Assembly (NCBI RefSeq): GCF_014863405.1
Contig: NZ_JACZZA010000009.1
Location: forward strand, 62,001-126,000
DNA from: Dyella acidiphila
GTDB taxonomy: Bacteria > Pseudomonadota > Gammaproteobacteria > Xanthomonadales > Rhodanobacteraceae
Direction: 5' to 3'
Length of the DNA: 64,000 nt
The notes beneath the pieces are model-generated. The model searched no databases and was not told the origin of the DNA. It worked only from the letters and a program-made list of their open reading frames with translations. Below, piece after piece: positions 51,774-60,861 of the stretch (positions within the stretch are counted from its first letter, which is position 1; the number at the start of each line of letters is the position of its first letter). Made by a program: the position numbers and the translations under genes.

Positions 51774-53030
51774 ATGACCGCGTCGACATTTGCCGTGCGC
51801 AGGGAAGACCGCCTTGCGCGCTTTATGCGTATTCGCCGCCAGACGCTTGCGCTGTGCGCGGGCCTCAGCGCCGAAGATCTGATGGTGCAGTCCATGCCCG
51901 ATGCCAGTCCCGGCAAATGGCATATGGCACATCCCACCTGGTTCTTCGAGTTGTTTGTGCTGGGTCACGATCCGGCCTATCGGCCGCCGAATCCAGAGTG
52001 GCATTACCAGTTCAATTCTTACTATCAGTCGGTGGGTCCGATGCACGCGCGGCCGCAGCGCGGCCTGCTTTCGCGTCCCTCGCTGGAAGAAGTGCGCGAT
52101 TACCGCGCGCGCGTGGACGAGGCAGTCGGCGAGCTGATCGAGCGGGGCATCGATGATGAACTGGCGGCGCGGATCGAACTCGGTTTGCAACACGAGCAGC
52201 AACATCAGGAGCTGTTGCTGACCGATCTGAAGCACGCGTTCTGGAGTCAGCCTTTGCATCCGGTCTATCGGGAGGCGGTAGCCGCGGTAGCGGCCAGCCC
52301 GTCCGTGCCGATGCGATTTCTGCCAGGCCGCGAAGGCGCGGTGGAGATCGGGCATCGCGGGCGCGAGCACTTTGCCTATGACAACGAGACGCCACGTCAC
52401 CGCACTTGGCTGTCGCCACATGCCTTGGCCAACCGGCTGATCACCAACAGCGAATATCTGGCCTTTGTGCGCGACGGTGGTTATCGCGACCCTGGCTTGT
52501 GGCTGTCGGATGGCTGGGCGACGGTGCAGCACGAGCAGTGGCAGCGACCGTTGTACTGGCAGGAAGATCTGGCCACCGAATTCACGCTGTCGGGCCTGCG
52601 CGAACTCGATCCGCAGGCGCCGGTATGCCACATCAGTTATTTCGAGGCCGACGCCTTCGCCCGTTGGGCCGGTGCGCGCCTGCCCACTGAAGCGGAATGG
52701 GAAGATGCGGCGGCATCGCTGCGTGCGATCGGCAACTTCCAGGAAAGTCAGCAGTTCCATCCCCGTGCCGCAACGGGCGGCGAGGGTCTGCAGCAGATGT
52801 ATGGCGACGTGTGGGAATGGACCGCTTCGCCTTATGTGAGCTATCCCGGCTTCAAGCCTTTGCCCGGTGCGCTTGGCGAATACAACGGCAAGTTCATGAA
52901 TGGGCAGTGGGTATTGCGCGGTGGCTCGTGTGCCACGCCACAAGACCATATTCGTGCCAGTTATCGCAATTTCTTTCCGCCCCATGCCCGCTGGCAGTTT
53001 GCGGGCATCCGATTGGGACAGGACCGATGA
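51774..53030 (+). CDS. egtB: Ergothioneine biosynthesis sulfoxide synthase EgtB
   Basis: A 418-residue nonheme-iron enzyme joining hercynine and a thiol donor (gamma-Glu-Cys or Cys). The N-terminal DinB-like domain holds the iron ligands: His50/His53 in KWHMAHPTWFF and His140, His144 in LQHEQQHQELLL. The C-terminal FGE-sulfatase domain shows RLPTEAEWEDAA and GGSCATPQDHIRASYRNFF. The start at 51774 is the MTASTFAVRR reading. Followed by egtD in ATGA overlap, so the pair is translationally coupled. Confidence 0.94.
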   Translation: MTASTFAVRREDRLARFMRIRRQTLALCAGLSAEDLMVQSMPDASPGKWHMAHPTWFFELFVLGHDPAYRPPNPEWHYQFNSYYQSVGPMHARPQRGLLSRPSLEEVRDYRARVDEAVGELIERGIDDELAARIELGLQHEQQHQELLLTDLKHAFWSQPLHPVYREAVAAVAASPSVPMRFLPGREGAVEIGHRGREHFAYDNETPRHRTWLSPHALANRLITNSEYLAFVRDGGYRDPGLWLSDGWATVQHEQWQRPLYWQEDLATEFTLSGLRELDPQAPVCHISYFEADAFARWAGARLPTEAEWEDAAASLRAIGNFQESQQFHPRAATGGEGLQQMYGDVWEWTASPYVSYPGFKPLPGALGEYNGKFMNGQWVLRGGSCATPQDHIRASYRNFFPPHARWQFAGIRLGQDR

Positions 53031-54007
53031 ATGTTCAAGCCTATGCCGTACGTGACGAGCAGCGCCCGCCCGACAATCAGCTGCTGCAGGTAGTCCAGCG
53101 CGGATTGCGTTCGCAGCCCAAGCGGCTGCCGTCCTGGCTGTTCTACGATGATCATGGCTCGGCGCTGTTCGAACAGATCTGCGAACAGCCTGAGTATTAT
53201 TTGACGCGCGCGGAAATCGCTCTGCTCGATGCGCATGCGAGCGAGATCGGCGAGGTGCTGGGACCGGATGTGCGGCTGGTGGAATACGGCAGCGGCCATG
53301 CGATCAAGACGCGATTGTTGCTGGGGCACCTCAGCGCACCGGTGGCGTGGGTGCCGATCGAACTGTCGACCGATGCGTTGCGGCAAAGCATGCAGCGCAT
53401 GGAAGAATATCTCCCCACATTGCCGATCCAGCCGCTGCCGGTCGATTTCACGCGACCGCTGCGCCTGCCGGTCCCGCCGCGTGCGCCACGCCGTACCGTG
53501 GTGTATTTCCCGGGCTCTACCATTGGCAATTTCGATGAGCGCGAAGCGGCGCAGCTGCTGCGCAAGATGCGCAGCGAAATGGGCGATAACGGCGGCATTC
53601 TGGTGGGCGTGGATCTGAAGAAGGACAGGTCGATCCTGGAGGCTGCGTATAACGACGCTGCCGGCATCACCTCAGCCTTTACGCTGAACATGCTGACCCG
53701 CTTGAATCGCGAGCTTGGATGCAATTTCGAGCTTGGTGCGTTCCGCCATCGTGCGCACTACAACGCCATGGCCGGGCGTATCGAAACGCATATTCTCAGC
53801 AATCGCGAACAGCGCGTGCGCGTGGGGCGGCTGCAGGTGCTGTTCCGCGAAGAAGAAGCGATGCTGGTGGAATACAGCTGCAAGTATTCGCTGGATGACT
53901 TCGCTGCGCTGGCAGCCGTGGCTGGCTTGGCGGTGCAGCAAGTATGGCTGGATCCGCAAGGGATGTTCAGCCTGCAATACCTGGTACGCGGCAGTTCCGC
54001 CGCCTAA
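53027..54007 (+). CDS. egtD: L-histidine N-alpha-methyltransferase EgtD
   Basis: A 326-residue SAM-dependent enzyme producing hercynine from histidine by three methylations. It has QPEYYLTRAEIALLDAHA, the SAM loop LVEYGSGHAIKTRLLL, FPGSTIGNFDEREAAQLLRK and NRELGCNFELGAFRHRAHYN, all typical of the EgtD family. Length is normal. Together with egtB it makes the minimal two-gene ergothioneine module; egtA, egtC and egtE are not in the window. Confidence 0.95.
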   Translation: MNVQAYAVRDEQRPPDNQLLQVVQRGLRSQPKRLPSWLFYDDHGSALFEQICEQPEYYLTRAEIALLDAHASEIGEVLGPDVRLVEYGSGHAIKTRLLLGHLSAPVAWVPIELSTDALRQSMQRMEEYLPTLPIQPLPVDFTRPLRLPVPPRAPRRTVVYFPGSTIGNFDEREAAQLLRKMRSEMGDNGGILVGVDLKKDRSILEAAYNDAAGITSAFTLNMLTRLNRELGCNFELGAFRHRAHYNAMAGRIETHILSNREQRVRVGRLQVLFREEEAMLVEYSCKYSLDDFAALAAVAGLAVQQVWLDPQGMFSLQYLVRGSSAA

Positions 54008-54015
54008 CGGCAAGG

Positions 54016-54059
54016 TAGGTTGGGTTACCTCGGACTTGATCCGGGGGTAGCCCAACCTA
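54016..54059. repeat. Palindromic repeat between egtD and mfd
   Basis: TAGGTTGGG (54016-54024) and CCCAACCTA (54051-54059) enclose the same CGGACTTGATCCGGGGGT core (54031-54048) as the element at 24233. It lies between the 3' ends of the convergent egtD and mfd genes. Confidence 0.85.
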
Positions 54060-54065
54060 TCCAAT

Positions 54066-57000
54066 CTACGCGGCTTTGCGTGCGCCCAGCTTGGTCAGAA
54101 TCTCTTCCGCCGTGCGAATACGCTCGCTGGCACCAGGCAATTCAAGATTTACTTTCAGCTTGTCCTGCCCATCCAGTTTATAGACGCGCGGATAGTTCTG
54201 AATAAGCCGGATGATGGCCATCGGATCGATCTCGGGCTTGTCGCGGAAGGTGACGCGGCCGCCATTGGCGCCGAAATCGAGTTTGCGGATGCCCAGCGGC
54301 GTAGCCATCAGTTTCAGACTGGCGATGGCGAACAGCTGCTTGACCGGATCCGGCAGCAGTCCGAAGCGGTCGATCATTTCCACTTGCAGTTCGCGCAGCG
54401 ATTCCTCGTCGCGCGCACTGGCGATGCGCTTGTACAGGGTCAGGCGCGTATGCACGTCGGGCAGATAATCGTCGGGGATCAGCGCCGGCAGGTGCAGTTC
54501 CACTTCGGTTTCGTGTTCGCTGCTGAGGTCGAAATCCGGCACCTTGCCGGACTTCAGCGCGCGCACCGCGCGTTCCAGCAGTTCGGTATACAGGCCGAAG
54601 CCGATTTCCTGGATCTGGCCGGATTGCTCGTCGCCGAGCAGCTCGCCCGCGCCGCGAATTTCCAGGTCGTGCGTGGCAAGCGTAAAGCCCGCGCCAAGTT
54701 CTTCCAGCGAAGCCAGCGCTTCCAGGCGCTTCTCTGCATCGGCCGTAATGGCTTTGCGATCAGGCACGATCAGGTAGGCATAGGCGCGATGGTGCGAACG
54801 GCCGACGCGGCCGCGCAGCTGATGCAGCTGCGCCAGGCCGAAGCGGTCGGCGCGGTCGATGATGATGGTGTTGGCGGTGGGGATATCGATGCCGGTCTCG
54901 ATAATGGTGGTGCATACCAGCACGTTGTAGCGTTGGCGGTGGAAGTCCGCCATCACCTGTTCCAGCTCACGCTCCGGCATCTGGCCGTGCGCGATACCGA
55001 TGCGCGCATCGGGAACCAGTTCCTGCACTTCGCGCGCGGTGCGCTCGATGCTTTCCACTTCGTTGTGCAGGAAATACACCTGGCCGCCGCGCTGCAGCTC
55101 GCGCTGGAAGGCTTCGCGGATCAGCGCCGGCTCCCAGGCGGAGATAAAGGTGCGCACGGCCATGCGGTGCGCCGGCGGCGTAGTGATCAGCGACAGGTCG
55201 CGCAGGCCGCTCATCGCCATGTTCAGCGTGCGCGGGATCGGCGTGGCGGTCATGGTCAGCAAGTCCACTTCGGCGCGCAGCTTTTTTAGCTGCTCTTTCT
55301 GGCGCACGCCGAAGCGCTGTTCTTCGTCGACGATGACCAGGCCCAGCTGCTTGAACTTGATATCCGGCTGCAGCAGCTTGTGCGTGCCGACAATCACGTC
55401 GATCTGGCCATCGGCCAATCGCTTGAGCGCTTCGTTCACTTCCTTGGTGGAGCGGAAGCGCGACAGCACATCCACGCGCACCGGCCAGTCGGCGAAGCGG
55501 TCGGCAAAATTGCGGTAATGCTGCTGGGCGAGCAGGGTGGTCGGCACCAGTACGGCGACCTGCTTGCCGGCGGTGGCCGCGGCAAAGGCCGCACGCAGCG
55601 CGACTTCGGTTTTGCCGAAGCCGACGTCGCCGCAAATCACGCGATCCATCGCGCGCGGCGCGGCCAGGTCGCCGAGCACGGCGTCGATGGCCAGCTGCTG
55701 ATCGGGTGTTTCCTCGAACGGGAAGCTGCTGCCGAATTCTTCCACCAGCTGGCGGTCGATCGGCAGCGATTCGCCGCCGCGGGCTTCACGCTGCGCATAG
55801 ATGGCCAGCAGTTCGGCGGCCACGTCGCGTACTTTCTCGGCGGCCCTCTTGCGCGCGCGCTCCCAGGCGTCGCCGCCCAGCGAATGCAGCGGCGCCAGTT
55901 CCGGCGCGGTGCCGGAGTAGCGGCTGACCAGCCCCAATTGCGCCACCGGCACATACAGCTTGTCGCCCTTGGCGTATTCGATGGTGAGGAACTCGCCGGC
56001 CATGCCGCCGAGCTCCATCGATACCAGGCCTTGATAGCGGCCCACACCATGATCCACGTGCACGATCGGCGAACCCACCGACAGCTCGGTGAGATCGCGG
56101 ATGATGGTGTCCGGATCGCGCGCTGCGCCGCGTCGGCGACGACGCTCGGTACGCACACGCTCGCCGAACAGCTCGCGCTCGGTCAGCACGGTGATCGCCG
56201 GCTTGGTCAGCGCGAAACCCTGTTCGAGCGGCGCGATGGTGATCGTCAGTGCTCGCGTGTCGGCCAGGAAGCCCTGCCAGCCGTCGACGTTCTGCGGCTT
56301 CAGTCCGGCGGTTGCCAGTTGCTCGAGCAAGGCTTCGCGGCGGCCGGCGGAATCGGCGGCGATAAGTACGCGACCCGGATAATTTTCGATGAAATGGCGC
56401 AGCGACGTGCCCGGTTCCTCGCCCTTGCGATTGAGCGGCAGTTCCGGCGCAGGTTGCGTGCCGGCGGCCACGGCATGCTCATGGCCGCTGGGGACCACTT
56501 CCACCCGCAACCGCTTGTTCCATTGCTCGCGCAGCTGTTCCGGCGATAGATACAGCTCCGCTGGCGGCAGCACCGGCCGCTCGATGTCGTGCGCGCGCTG
56601 GTCGTAGCGCTCGGCCGTCTGCGTCCAGAATTGGTCGGCCGCTTCGCTGGCGCCTTCGCCCAGCACGAACAGGGCATCGTCGGCCAGATAGTCGAACAGC
56701 GTCGCCGTCTGTTCGAAGAACAGCGGCAGGTAGTATTCGATGCCACCCGGCGTGACGCCTTCCTTCATGTCCTGGTACAGCGGACAGCGGCGCACATCGA
56801 TCGGAAAGCGTTCGCGCAGGCGATTGCGGAACACCTTGGCCGCCTCGTCGGTGACCGGGAATTCGCGCGCCGGCAGCAGCTCCACTTTTTCCACCTGCTG
56901 CTGCGAGCGTTGCGTTTCCGGATCGAAGCTGCGGATCGATTCCACCTCGTCGTCGAACAACTCGATACGGTACGGTTCGCGCGCACCCATCGGGAAAATG

Positions 57001-57515
57001 TCGATCAAAGCGCCGCGTACGGCGAAATCGCCCGGCTCGCCCACTTGCGGCACATGCCGGTAGCCGGCCGCTTCCAGCCGGCGCTGTTCGACGGCCAGGT
57101 CCAGTTTCTGTCCCTTGCGCAGCATCAAGCCGGAGCCGGTGATGTGCGTGCGCGGCGCAATGCGCTGCATCAGCGTGGCGGCCGACACCACCAGTACGCC
57201 GCGCTTGACGGCGGGCAACTGGTACAGCGTGGCGATGCGCTGCGAAACGATATCCGGATGCGGACTGAAGACGTCGTAGGGGAGGGTTTCCCAATCGGGG
57301 AAATGCAGCACCGGCAGCGATCCGGCAAAGATCCGCAATTCGTCTTCCAGGGCATGGGCGCGCTGGGTGTCCCGGGTTACCACTACCAGCAGGCCGCTAT
57401 GCGACTGCGCGGCTTGGGCAACCAGCAGGGCGCGCGCTGAACCATGTGGCGGGGTCCAGTAGCGGCGCTGCTTGGGGGTGGTGGGAAGGGGCGGGTGACT
57501 GATCGAAGTGGGCAT
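54066..57515 (-). CDS. mfd: Transcription-repair coupling factor Mfd
   Basis: A 1149-residue (E. coli 1148) dsDNA translocase that removes stalled RNA polymerase and recruits UvrA. The order is UvrB-like domains, RNA polymerase-interaction region, and the RecG-like translocase with Walker A GDVGFGKTEVALR, DEEQRFGV (DEAD-like), TATPIPRTLNMAMSG and the TRG region. ATG at 57515 was chosen because an upstream in-frame stretch is not Mfd-like. Monocistronic. Confidence 0.97.
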   Translation of the reverse strand: MPTSISHPPLPTTPKQRRYWTPPHGSARALLVAQAAQSHSGLLVVVTRDTQRAHALEDELRIFAGSLPVLHFPDWETLPYDVFSPHPDIVSQRIATLYQLPAVKRGVLVVSAATLMQRIAPRTHITGSGLMLRKGQKLDLAVEQRRLEAAGYRHVPQVGEPGDFAVRGALIDIFPMGAREPYRIELFDDEVESIRSFDPETQRSQQQVEKVELLPAREFPVTDEAAKVFRNRLRERFPIDVRRCPLYQDMKEGVTPGGIEYYLPLFFEQTATLFDYLADDALFVLGEGASEAADQFWTQTAERYDQRAHDIERPVLPPAELYLSPEQLREQWNKRLRVEVVPSGHEHAVAAGTQPAPELPLNRKGEEPGTSLRHFIENYPGRVLIAADSAGRREALLEQLATAGLKPQNVDGWQGFLADTRALTITIAPLEQGFALTKPAITVLTERELFGERVRTERRRRRGAARDPDTIIRDLTELSVGSPIVHVDHGVGRYQGLVSMELGGMAGEFLTIEYAKGDKLYVPVAQLGLVSRYSGTAPELAPLHSLGGDAWERARKRAAEKVRDVAAELLAIYAQREARGGESLPIDRQLVEEFGSSFPFEETPDQQLAIDAVLGDLAAPRAMDRVICGDVGFGKTEVALRAAFAAATAGKQVAVLVPTTLLAQQHYRNFADRFADWPVRVDVLSRFRSTKEVNEALKRLADGQIDVIVGTHKLLQPDIKFKQLGLVIVDEEQRFGVRQKEQLKKLRAEVDLLTMTATPIPRTLNMAMSGLRDLSLITTPPAHRMAVRTFISAWEPALIREAFQRELQRGGQVYFLHNEVESIERTAREVQELVPDARIGIAHGQMPERELEQVMADFHRQRYNVLVCTTIIETGIDIPTANTIIIDRADRFGLAQLHQLRGRVGRSHHRAYAYLIVPDRKAITADAEKRLEALASLEELGAGFTLATHDLEIRGAGELLGDEQSGQIQEIGFGLYTELLERAVRALKSGKVPDFDLSSEHETEVELHLPALIPDDYLPDVHTRLTLYKRIASARDEESLRELQVEMIDRFGLLPDPVKQLFAIASLKLMATPLGIRKLDFGANGGRVTFRDKPEIDPMAIIRLIQNYPRVYKLDGQDKLKVNLELPGASERIRTAEEILTKLGARKAA

Positions 57516-57608
57516 GGGAACGCTGCATAGGGAGGCGCAGCCCTCATGCCGCACCGGTCGAACGCACAAGTGTAGCGCGTCGGCCGGATCGGCCCTGTCG
57601 GCGCGTTC

Positions 57609-58220
57609 CTACAGCGCCAGTCGGATCTGCGCGGTACCTGCTTCGCCCGGCAGCATCGTGGCGACGAAGCCAAGCTCCTTGCACAGTTCGAGCATCGGGC
57701 GGTTTTCCATCAGCACATAGCCCCACAGCTCGCCCAACCCGCGGCGGCGGCATTCGTCGACCAGCCGCTGCATCAGCAGTGCACCGAGGCCGATGCGGCT
57801 CCATTCGCGTTCCACCAGCACCGAGAATTCAGCGCTGTTGGCCGCCACATCGATGAAGATGCGGCCTACGCCGCGCAGCTCGGCCGGGGTTACCGTCTCG
57901 TCCATCAGCACGTAGGCGGCTTCCAGCTCGGGATCGATACGGCACAGGCGCTGCGCCATCGGCGCGGGCAGTTCGGACATGGCGTGCATGAAGCGCCGCC
58001 GCACATCCTGCGCCGGCAGGCGCTTGAAGCAGCGCTGCACGGCGGCCACGTCGCCCGGTTCGATATTGCGCAACACCAGCTCGCGGCCATCCGCGGTATG
58101 CATCGCCTCGCCCTTGGGCTGGGTGAGGACCGGCGAGCGGGCAAAGCGCTCGTTCGCAGGGGGCGGCGGCTGGGCGTGCCGGGACAGGGAGCCGAGAACG
58201 CGGGCAGAGGTCGTAGACAT
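57609..58220 (-). CDS. GNAT-family N-acetyltransferase with an N-terminal extension
   Basis: A 203-residue protein. After about 40 low-complexity residues the GNAT core begins at GRELVLRNIEPGD and runs through FSVLVEREWSRIGLGALLMQ (acetyl-CoA-binding RxxGxG) to MENRPMLELCKELGF, the form seen in acetyltransferase domains of acyl-CoA ligase-type proteins. A -10 element ends only 6 nt before ATG 58220, so translation may be leaderless; an alternative ATG at codon 40 would give just the domain. Confidence 0.8.
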   Translation of the reverse strand: MSTTSARVLGSLSRHAQPPPPANERFARSPVLTQPKGEAMHTADGRELVLRNIEPGDVAAVQRCFKRLPAQDVRRRFMHAMSELPAPMAQRLCRIDPELEAAYVLMDETVTPAELRGVGRIFIDVAANSAEFSVLVEREWSRIGLGALLMQRLVDECRRRGLGELWGYVLMENRPMLELCKELGFVATMLPGEAGTAQIRLAL

Positions 58221-58226
58221 GTCCGT

Positions 58227-58232
58227 ACTATA
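58227..58232 (-). promoter_or_regulatory. -10 element immediately upstream of the GNAT start
   Basis: TATAGT (5 of 6) on the minus strand, 6 nt before the ATG at 58220. Transcription would begin at or next to the start codon. The neighbouring TTGCAGTGCAA (58242-58252) is an 11-bp palindrome that might bind a regulator. Confidence 0.45.
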
Positions 58233-58378
58233 GCGTATTGTTTGCACTGCAACATGAATGAGGGGCCGGGTCAGCGATTCACGCTGGCAGCGCTAATTCG
58301 GCTCTTAAAGGGCGTGTGACGGGCCGGTACGCACATTTAAGACCAACAAAATGCTGCGGTGCGGAATTGCGAGGCCGC

Positions 58379-59287
58379 CTAATCAGCGATATCCGGCTCG
58401 AAGAAGCTCCAGCGGATGTCGGTGAACCGGGCCTTCATCGCCGCCTCCACGGTGTTGATGGCCTGGACCAGGCTGAGGCTGTCCGGAGTGGGTGCCATCT
58501 TCGCCTTCACGGCCACCATCACGTCCGGGCCCATCTGCAAGGTGATCAGGTTGTAGACCTGGGCCACTTCGGGGCGCTCGTGCAGGAAGGCCAGCAATTC
58601 GGCCCGGCGGCGCGGCTCCACACCCTGGCCGATCAGCAGGGCTTTCACCTCGATCGCCAGTGCGATGGCCACGCTAATCAGCAGCACGCCGATAACGATG
58701 GTGCCCAGCGCATCGAACAGCAAGTTGCCGGTAAGCATGGTGGCGCCCACGGCCAGCGCGGCCACGCACAGGCCGAGCAGGGCGGCGAGGTCTTCGCCGA
58801 AGATCACCAGCAGTTCGCTCGAACGCGTTTCGCGAAACCAGCGCCACAGGCTCTGCTCGCCACGTGCCAGGTTCACTTCATGCAGGCAGCCGCGCATTGA
58901 AATGCTTTCGGCCACCACGCCGAACAGCAGCACACCCAGCGCCAGCCACGGCCATTTCAGCGGCTCGGGATGGGCAAGCTTGTGCACGCCTTCGTAGACC
59001 GAGAACAGGCCGCCGACGGCAAACAGCAGCAACGCCACCACGAAGGACCAGAAATACAGCGCGCGGCCCCAGCCCAGCGGGTACTCATCCGAAGGTGGCT
59101 TGTTCGCCTGCCGCATGCCAAGCAGCAACAACAATTGGTTGCCGCAATCGGCCAGCGAATGCACCGCTTCGGCCAGCATGGCGCCGGAACCGGTGATGAC
59201 AGCGGCGACCAGCTTGCTGAGGAAGATCGCAAAGTTGGCGCCCAGCGCCAGGAAGATGGCGCGCAGCGAATTGCCATGGCCGGACAT
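58379..59287 (-). CDS. Cation diffusion facilitator (SLC30A9-like)
   Basis: A 302-residue CDF transporter with six helices. The HSLADCGNQ motif of TM2 (His, Asp) and FGEDLAALLGL in TM5 (Asp) give the metal-site residues; YPLGWGRALYFWSFVVALLL matches the SLC30A9-like subgroup. Exports divalent metals such as Zn2+. GGGAG upstream of ATG 59287 sets the start. It follows the Slp gene by 13 nt. Confidence 0.9.
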   Translation of the reverse strand: MSGHGNSLRAIFLALGANFAIFLSKLVAAVITGSGAMLAEAVHSLADCGNQLLLLLGMRQANKPPSDEYPLGWGRALYFWSFVVALLLFAVGGLFSVYEGVHKLAHPEPLKWPWLALGVLLFGVVAESISMRGCLHEVNLARGEQSLWRWFRETRSSELLVIFGEDLAALLGLCVAALAVGATMLTGNLLFDALGTIVIGVLLISVAIALAIEVKALLIGQGVEPRRRAELLAFLHERPEVAQVYNLITLQMGPDVMVAVKAKMAPTPDSLSLVQAINTVEAAMKARFTDIRWSFFEPDIAD

Positions 59288-59300
59288 GCAGCGCTCCCTG

Positions 59301-59816
59301 CTAACGAATGCCGACGCCGACACCGACGCCGAAATGGATATCCGGATGACCGGCACGCAACTCTGCGGCGGTCCAGCGGTGGAACTGCGCCACATTCACC
59401 AGCGGATACACGTAGGCGGCCTGATCCACCGCACTGCTGCGGCTGCCGTCGAGCTGGCCGCTGATCGTCACCAGACTGCCGTTCGGATAATTAAATGCTT
59501 CCAGATAACCGGCATAGATCGCGATGAAGCGGCCCAGCCCCTGCGCATTCGGCTGCGGCCGTTGCGAGGAATCCAGCGGATAGGCGAGCACTTCGATTTC
59601 CGTGTGGTCGGGGAAATTGCGCACCTCGATCACGCTGCCGCCCCAGATCACCGCGCCCTTGGCGTATTGCTCCGGCGCATGTGCCGCCTGCGCCGGTGTC
59701 ACCGTGACGGTTGCTGCCGTGACCGGATAGATCGGCGCCGGCGCACAGGCCGCCAAAGCCAGTGCGGCGACCGGCAGCAGCCAGCGCAACGGGCGGAAAC
59801 TCCAGTGCATGTTCAT
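59301..59816 (-). CDS. Slp-family outer-membrane lipoprotein
   Basis: A 171-residue lipoprotein with the lipobox ALAAC in its signal peptide and the Slp fold: YAKGAVIWGGSVIEVRN, EIEVLAYPLDSSQRPQP and GSLVTISGQLDG. E. coli Slp is induced by starvation and acid; the role here is unknown. Start at ATG 59816 and an in-frame ATG two codons later are equivalent. It precedes the CDF gene closely on the same strand. Confidence 0.87.
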   Translation of the reverse strand: MNMHWSFRPLRWLLPVAALALAACAPAPIYPVTAATVTVTPAQAAHAPEQYAKGAVIWGGSVIEVRNFPDHTEIEVLAYPLDSSQRPQPNAQGLGRFIAIYAGYLEAFNYPNGSLVTISGQLDGSRSSAVDQAAYVYPLVNVAQFHRWTAAELRAGHPDIHFGVGVGVGIR

Positions 59817-59870
59817 GCCGATACCCTCGCCTCGAACCCGGCCACGCATCGTCGCCGTGGAGCGATCAGC

Positions 59871-60797
59871 TTAGCGGGCGCGCCGGGGCGGCGATACCTT
59901 GGGCGGCGTTGCTGCAGCGCCCTGTTCCTGCACCAGCCAATCCAGCTTCCACTCGGCCGCGCGCTGTTGCGATAGCAGGCGGGCCATCGCCTGCAGCGGT
60001 TCGCGCAGCACCTGGTCGAAATTCCAGGGCGCGTTGAGGATGGCCATGCCCGAGCCGTTCAAGCGCAAGGGCGAGTCATCCGGATGCACCAGCAGTTCGG
60101 CGCGCAAGACACGCCGGGCGCTGCTGTGCTGCAACCAGCGCAGGAACGGCTGCACCTGGCTGCGCTGCTTGATCGGATACCAGATCGCGTAGATGCCGGT
60201 GGGCCAGCGTTGCAGTGCTGCCTTCAGCGTTGCTTCGATCAACCTGTATTCGGCTTCCTGGGCTTCGTAGGGCGGATCGATCAGCACCAGTCCGCGTTTT
60301 TCCTTGGGCGGCAGCAACCCCTTCAATGCTTCGTAACCGTTGCGGTTGTGTACGTGCACGCGCGGATCGTCATGAAACAATTCGCGCAGCAACTGCGCCT
60401 CGTCCGGATGCAATTCGCACAGGTGTGCACTGTCGCCGCTGCGCATGGCGCGGGCCGCTTGCAGCGGCGAGCCCGGATACAGTTTCAGCCCATGCTCGTT
60501 GCCGGGCAGCGCCAGGATGGCGTCGAGCCAATGGCGCAGCAACGCCGGCAGCGTTTGCTTTGCGCGGCCGTCCCCGCGCTGCAGATCCGGAAACAGCAGG
60601 CGCACGATGCCATCGCGGTATTCGCCGGTCTTGCCGGCTTCTTCGCTGTCCAGCGCGTAGCAGCCGCTGCCGGCGTGGGTGTCGATCAGTGCAAACGGCG
60701 TGTCCTTGGCCTGCAGCGCCTGGATCAGCGCAAACAGCACGCTGTGCTTGAGTACATCGGCAAAGTTGCCGGCGTGATAGGCGTGGCGGTAATTCAT
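59871..60797 (-). CDS. rlmJ: 23S rRNA (adenine2030-N6)-methyltransferase RlmJ
   Basis: A 308-residue enzyme making m6A2030. It begins with the family hallmark MNYRHAYHAGNFADVLKHSV, then IDTHAGSGCYAL (SAM motif) and LVLIDPPYEAQEAEY (catalytic DPPY). Length is a little greater than E. coli RlmJ (280) because of a C-terminal extension. Not coupled closely to its neighbours. Confidence 0.95.
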   Translation of the reverse strand: MNYRHAYHAGNFADVLKHSVLFALIQALQAKDTPFALIDTHAGSGCYALDSEEAGKTGEYRDGIVRLLFPDLQRGDGRAKQTLPALLRHWLDAILALPGNEHGLKLYPGSPLQAARAMRSGDSAHLCELHPDEAQLLRELFHDDPRVHVHNRNGYEALKGLLPPKEKRGLVLIDPPYEAQEAEYRLIEATLKAALQRWPTGIYAIWYPIKQRSQVQPFLRWLQHSSARRVLRAELLVHPDDSPLRLNGSGMAILNAPWNFDQVLREPLQAMARLLSQQRAAEWKLDWLVQEQGAAATPPKVSPPRRAR

Positions 60798-60861
60798 GGC
60801 GGGCGGCGAGGGAGCGAGAAGTGTGTTGCCATTCTCTCACTCCCTTGCACGCAGTGCTGCC

